Source of the DNA: CALLPQ01 sp039819545
Lineage (GTDB): Bacteria; Pseudomonadota; Alphaproteobacteria; Caulobacterales; Parvularculaceae
DNA: 64,000 bases
Direction of reading: 5' to 3'
Assembly: GCA_039819545.1 (NCBI GenBank)
Contig: JBCBRS010000007.1
Span: forward strand, 66,596 to 130,595
Shown piece after piece: positions 60,803 to 64,000 of this stretch. Every line of letters begins with the position of its first letter. Position 1 is the stretch's first letter. Under the pieces are notes generated by a model. The model was given only the letters and a program-made list of their open reading frames with translations, was not told the origin of the DNA and did not search any database. Both the position numbers and the translations under genes were made by a program.

Positions 60803-62782
60803 TCAATTCTTCCAATCCGCATCAGCCTGCTTCCCAAGCAATTTCCGGACTCCTTCTTTCTGTTTTTCATCAAGACGCCCATTGCGGTCGAGATAATCAC
60901 GTATGTCGCGTTGGTTGCTGTCTTTTGCGGTCGGATCGGCATTTGCGTCTAGCAATAATTCTACGAATTTTGGTGAGGAATTTTCTGCCGCGTACATCAA
61001 CGCCGTTCGATTCCCGAACTTAATATTGTAGTCGCAATAATTTGAAGACCTCCATTGCTCTGTGTCGCGCGCCATCAACGTCCCCGAACCGAGTGTTTGC
61101 AAATTTGGGTCGGCGCCGTTCTTCAAAAGCAGCGCTGCGGTGTCGGTTTGTTCAATATGCGCAGCCATCATCAAGGGCGTCTTGCCAAACACATTTGGTC
61201 TGTTTGGATCGGCTCCTTTGTTCAACAAGAACTGAACCATTTTGCGATCGCGCACCGAAAGCATCAGCGCGCTTTCATTCCCGGAATCAACCCTTGCTCC
61301 GTCGTTCAGCAATTCCTGCAAGGTCTGCTTATTCGCGCTAGCAGCTACCGCGTATCGAAATGCACGATCTAGTGACTGTTGCACGCGCTCGGGATCACTC
61401 GGGCGGCGTTTTGATTCCGAGTCATAAAACGCGATGGCGAGAAAGTCGTCTGCGTCTGCATCCCCACGTTCAATTCTGTCGAGTTCCGCTTTGTATTTTC
61501 CGAATGCATCAGTTGAGCCGAGACTTGCTGACGCGAGAATCGCTTCGAGCGCATTATCGGCCCACTCGCTTGCTAGCTTGCTATGAGCATTAAATTCGTT
61601 TTCATAGTAGCCAGCCAACAGTTCCCAAGCCTCATCTCGTGAGCTAATAAGACGATCATATTTCACTATGTTCGACACGCTAAGAAGCCTCCAAACCCTC
61701 AACCATTGGCGTTGAGCATGTTGTCGGTTGCGCGCTGCGAAAAATGGCCCCGTTTGATAAGCATCACCGGTCCCAAGACGCCACGGCCGCGTTAGGACGT
61801 CGAGCAGTATGAATTCACGTTCTCTCTTATGTCGGCTCCATGGGTCAAGAGACCCACCTGCGCATTTCCCCTCAACGCCCTCAATGCCAATCACATTGTT
61901 GAGCAATTTAGCGGCGCTTGGTGCTTCAAGGATAGCGGATTTCAAGATGCGTCGATCAGGCGACGCCGTGACGATACATTCAGCTTTTGGCCGCATGTTC
62001 TGATCGAATGACAACAAGACACGGGATGATTTTGTCGATAGATAATCGTAGCGCCGCGGAATCTGCCAGCGCGCCTCGACAAGCGTATCCCCATATAACC
62101 GATCGTCGTATTCAATGAACTGGAATGGCGTACGATACCTGAACGCCGTTGCCGCGATTTCTTTCTGCTCGTCCTGAATTGGAAGGTCACGCGGCGCAGT
62201 TTCGAAATATTTGGATACTCCAATTCGTCCTGTGCTAACGCCATATTTCACAACGACGCTGTAAGGAATGTATTTTCTTTTGCGGAACAGCGAAAAGTTT
62301 CGCTTTTTTGATTCCGAAATGTCGGCCGTTTCCGTCTCGATCATTTCATTCCACTCACCCCGGATCATTTCCACGTCCCGGGGCGATAGCTTTGTTAAGC
62401 CAAGAAAAATCCTGTTTCCTTCTACAGTGCTGCTAAAGTAGGACTGAACGAATATTTCTTCATGAGAGCTATCGCCGTCAATATCGCCAAAATAACGCCC
62501 TTCCGGATTTCGGAAATTGAATATCTCGGACTCACCGCGTTTCAATTCATCAGACGTTTCATCAACATATCGGGACGGCGGCTTGAAGGCCGACGCATAA
62601 GCCGCTCGCTGGGGATGGGTTAAAAAATACTCAGCACGCACTTTGCGTTCGAAAGATTTACACAACCCTTGAGTGCGGGAATCCCAACTTAACTCCGGCA
62701 TAAAGACACTGGCAGGCCAGTCGTCCGCATGTGCAGGTAATGCGATCAAAGCGGCAAGGAGAGCAAGTGGAAGTCTACGCAT
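60803..62782 (-). CDS. exported ankyrin-repeat protein with unknown N-terminal domain
   Basis: 659-aa protein. A signal peptide (LPLALLAALIALPAHA) is followed by about 460 residues I do not recognise (for example RYFGDIDGDSSHEEIFVQSYF, which looks like a beta-propeller/VCBS-style Asp-rich loop). The C-terminal 150 residues have ankyrin repeats: MVQFLLNKGADPNRPNVFGKTPLMMAA, TAALLLKNGADPNLQ and RTALMYAAENSSPKFVELL, then DANADPT. ATG 62782 places the signal at the start. It is likely periplasmic; a protein-binding or inhibitor role is plausible. It converges with the lipoprotein gene across the second 156-bp repeat. Confidence 0.8.
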   Translation of the reverse strand: MRRLPLALLAALIALPAHADDWPASVFMPELSWDSRTQGLCKSFERKVRAEYFLTHPQRAAYASAFKPPSRYVDETSDELKRGESEIFNFRNPEGRYFGDIDGDSSHEEIFVQSYFSSTVEGNRIFLGLTKLSPRDVEMIRGEWNEMIETETADISESKKRNFSLFRKRKYIPYSVVVKYGVSTGRIGVSKYFETAPRDLPIQDEQKEIAATAFRYRTPFQFIEYDDRLYGDTLVEARWQIPRRYDYLSTKSSRVLLSFDQNMRPKAECIVTASPDRRILKSAILEAPSAAKLLNNVIGIEGVEGKCAGGSLDPWSRHKREREFILLDVLTRPWRLGTGDAYQTGPFFAARNRQHAQRQWLRVWRLLSVSNIVKYDRLISSRDEAWELLAGYYENEFNAHSKLASEWADNALEAILASASLGSTDAFGKYKAELDRIERGDADADDFLAIAFYDSESKRRPSDPERVQQSLDRAFRYAVAASANKQTLQELLNDGARVDSGNESALMLSVRDRKMVQFLLNKGADPNRPNVFGKTPLMMAAHIEQTDTAALLLKNGADPNLQTLGSGTLMARDTEQWRSSNYCDYNIKFGNRTALMYAAENSSPKFVELLLDANADPTAKDSNQRDIRDYLDRNGRLDEKQKEGVRKLLGKQADADWKN

Positions 62783-63277
62783 TTTACGGGCTTTCAATTC
62801 ACGCTGACGCAATAGTAAGAATCTTCTTGTTAAAAATTCGGTTCCAACTGGGCTGAGTTTAGGCGGCGATATGGCTGAAGTTGCCTTGATACCGGTCATT
62901 TAGCGCGTTGACATGACCGTCGATTCTTGGCGAACACCTGCCGAAGGCCAAGCGTCCGCTTTAGGGCGTTCTTTACCGCTTAGTGGGAGTCTGTTTTTGG
63001 CGAATTTTGTTGAAAAACTATTTTGGGGCGTCCTGCCGGAAGCGCCTCCAGAATGATATTCCACCAGAAATGGCTTTATTAGCGTATTGATTCATCTACG
63101 CCGACATTCTTGCCGAAAAATATCAACCGCATACAAAGAAAACTGGATAGTTTCGAGTTTTCAACAGAATTGGCCCATTCCGGTCGTAGCAATTCTCTTT
63201 CCTGACTGACTGATATCTGCTTTATTTTTGCCGTTCGAGTACATCCTATCTGAGGGCGCGCTCGTATAAAAACGATC
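62783..63277. other. gene-free interval between the ankyrin gene and the last hypothetical gene
   Basis: About 495 AT-rich bases with no convincing frame, tRNA or long repeat. It probably contains the promoter of the minus-strand ankyrin gene near its left end. Confidence 0.5.
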
Positions 63278-63934
63278 TCACGTTTGATCGGTTACGATCA
63301 GGCTATCGTGTGATAACCCGAGGACGGCATCAGCACGCTTCGCCAGATCGGGCAAGCCCTTTAGTTCCAATTCTATCGCTTCAAGATCTGCGCGTTTCGG
63401 GAGAAATGCTCCTTTGTTGCGCTTCTTTATTACTTGTTGCCAAAGCGATTTTCCCGAATACTCAACATTCGCTCTTTCGAGTGACGCAATTATCCTCACC
63501 ATTTCAATAACACCTAGCGAGGAAAAGAATCTATGCAGCCCTCTATTTTCAAAATCGCCAGCCTCAACGGCTCGGTTGAGAGGGGCAAACTGAACATTAT
63601 GCCCTGTACGCACCAGCGCTTTTGACGCTCTTCGAGCCGTGGAATGTCTAGGTGATGAAAGCACCAATTCTGTCAACTCATCGATTGCGGGAAGATGATC
63701 AAGACCCGCAGAAAGCTCCAACCAATCTACTTCTCGGCCTGATTGCTGAGCTTTGTAGCTGTTATAGATCAGCTCGCCACCACGGCCGCCATTAATATGG
63801 GACAGTAAGCGAGCAGCCCAAAAAGGTGCGCTTGATCCGAGCTCAAGCGCTTGCGTCATTTCATTTGCTAGATCAACGCCAAGTTTTTGGACGCCGAATG
63901 CTGCTGTGAGCGATATTGACTTAGGGGCTGGCAT
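63278..63934 (-). CDS. hypothetical protein
   Basis: 218-aa, mainly alpha-helical protein with no signal peptide, family not recognised. Segments such as WAARLLSHINGGRGGELIYN and LDHLPAIDELTELVLSS, then RHSTARRASKALVR, have the periodicity of helical repeats, but no clear HEAT or TPR consensus. It starts at ATG 63934 close to the window edge, so its operon context cannot be judged. Composition resembles the accessory genes next to it. Confidence 0.55.
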   Translation of the reverse strand: MPAPKSISLTAAFGVQKLGVDLANEMTQALELGSSAPFWAARLLSHINGGRGGELIYNSYKAQQSGREVDWLELSAGLDHLPAIDELTELVLSSPRHSTARRASKALVRTGHNVQFAPLNRAVEAGDFENRGLHRFFSSLGVIEMVRIIASLERANVEYSGKSLWQQVIKKRNKGAFLPKRADLEAIELELKGLPDLAKRADAVLGLSHDSLIVTDQT

Positions 63935-64000
63935 AGGACTTTGAAGGGTTTATCCTCGTTCTATGCGCCTAAAGCATTCAAAACTAACGCATTTTCAGAC

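Overview
The window is a piece of an alphaproteobacterial chromosome. Support comes from a mitochondrial-type complex I accessory subunit (NDUFS4 family), a lipoprotein family otherwise named after Caulobacter genes, an LDH-type malate dehydrogenase, many TonB/SDR/SnoaL catabolic genes, and high-GC coding with strong Shine-Dalgarno sites. The species cannot be named from sequence alone. The window opens inside ftsH and ends in accessory DNA.

Region by region. 1-18.7 kb is mostly core: ftsH (3' part), folP, glmM, thiD, mdh, a glycosyltransferase, a CcmG-type thioredoxin operon and an AsmA-like gene. The common ftsH-folP-glmM order is interrupted between folP and glmM by a TonB-type receptor, a DUF2141 protein and a divergent membrane LytTR regulator. 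18.76-21.80 kb is a 3-kb AT-rich islet bounded by 20/21-identical direct repeats. It carries a four-gene minus-strand operon: membrane protein, small coiled coil, membrane protein, ComEC-like MBL-fold protein. This is a good candidate for an undescribed membrane-linked system. 21.9-26.8 kb returns to ordinary genes (glutaryl-CoA dehydrogenase, SYLF, DUF938, NDUFS4, DUF2807). A tRNA-Arg(TCT) at 26.85 kb is followed by a small foreign segment with a winged-helix-like gene, a ParA-like ATPase and a dead IS1595-type transposase.

29-43 kb mixes metabolic and housekeeping genes: GST, a carotenoid/lignostilbene-type oxygenase with a thiolase and a DUF1295 membrane protein, asd, rarD, a renalase-like flavoprotein, carA, a YqeY protein, a penicillin-acylase-family hydrolase and two SDRs. 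A tRNA-Pro(TGG) lies at 42.9 kb.

43.1-59.5 kb is the most interesting block. It is a catabolic regulon with a sodium:solute symporter, a TonB receptor, an SDR, a HisD-like dehydrogenase, a LacI regulator, an alpha/beta hydrolase, a MetE-like zinc methyltransferase, an HpcH/HpaI aldolase, a metal-dependent amidohydrolase, a bicupin dioxygenase-like protein and three tandem-SnoaL/NTF2 paralogues. Five palindromic sites built on TTGCATTC/GAATGCAA or a GTACTTC/GAAGTAC variant lie in all four divergent promoter regions of this block, so the LacI protein probably controls all of it. The substrate is unknown; a methylated or methoxylated ring compound is one possibility.

59.5-64 kb is accessory DNA: a lipoprotein gene caught between two 156-bp copies of the bicupin gene's 3' end, a secreted ankyrin-repeat protein and a hypothetical protein. 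Two dispersed repeat families (called R1 and R2 here) mark the edges of several of these accessory segments.
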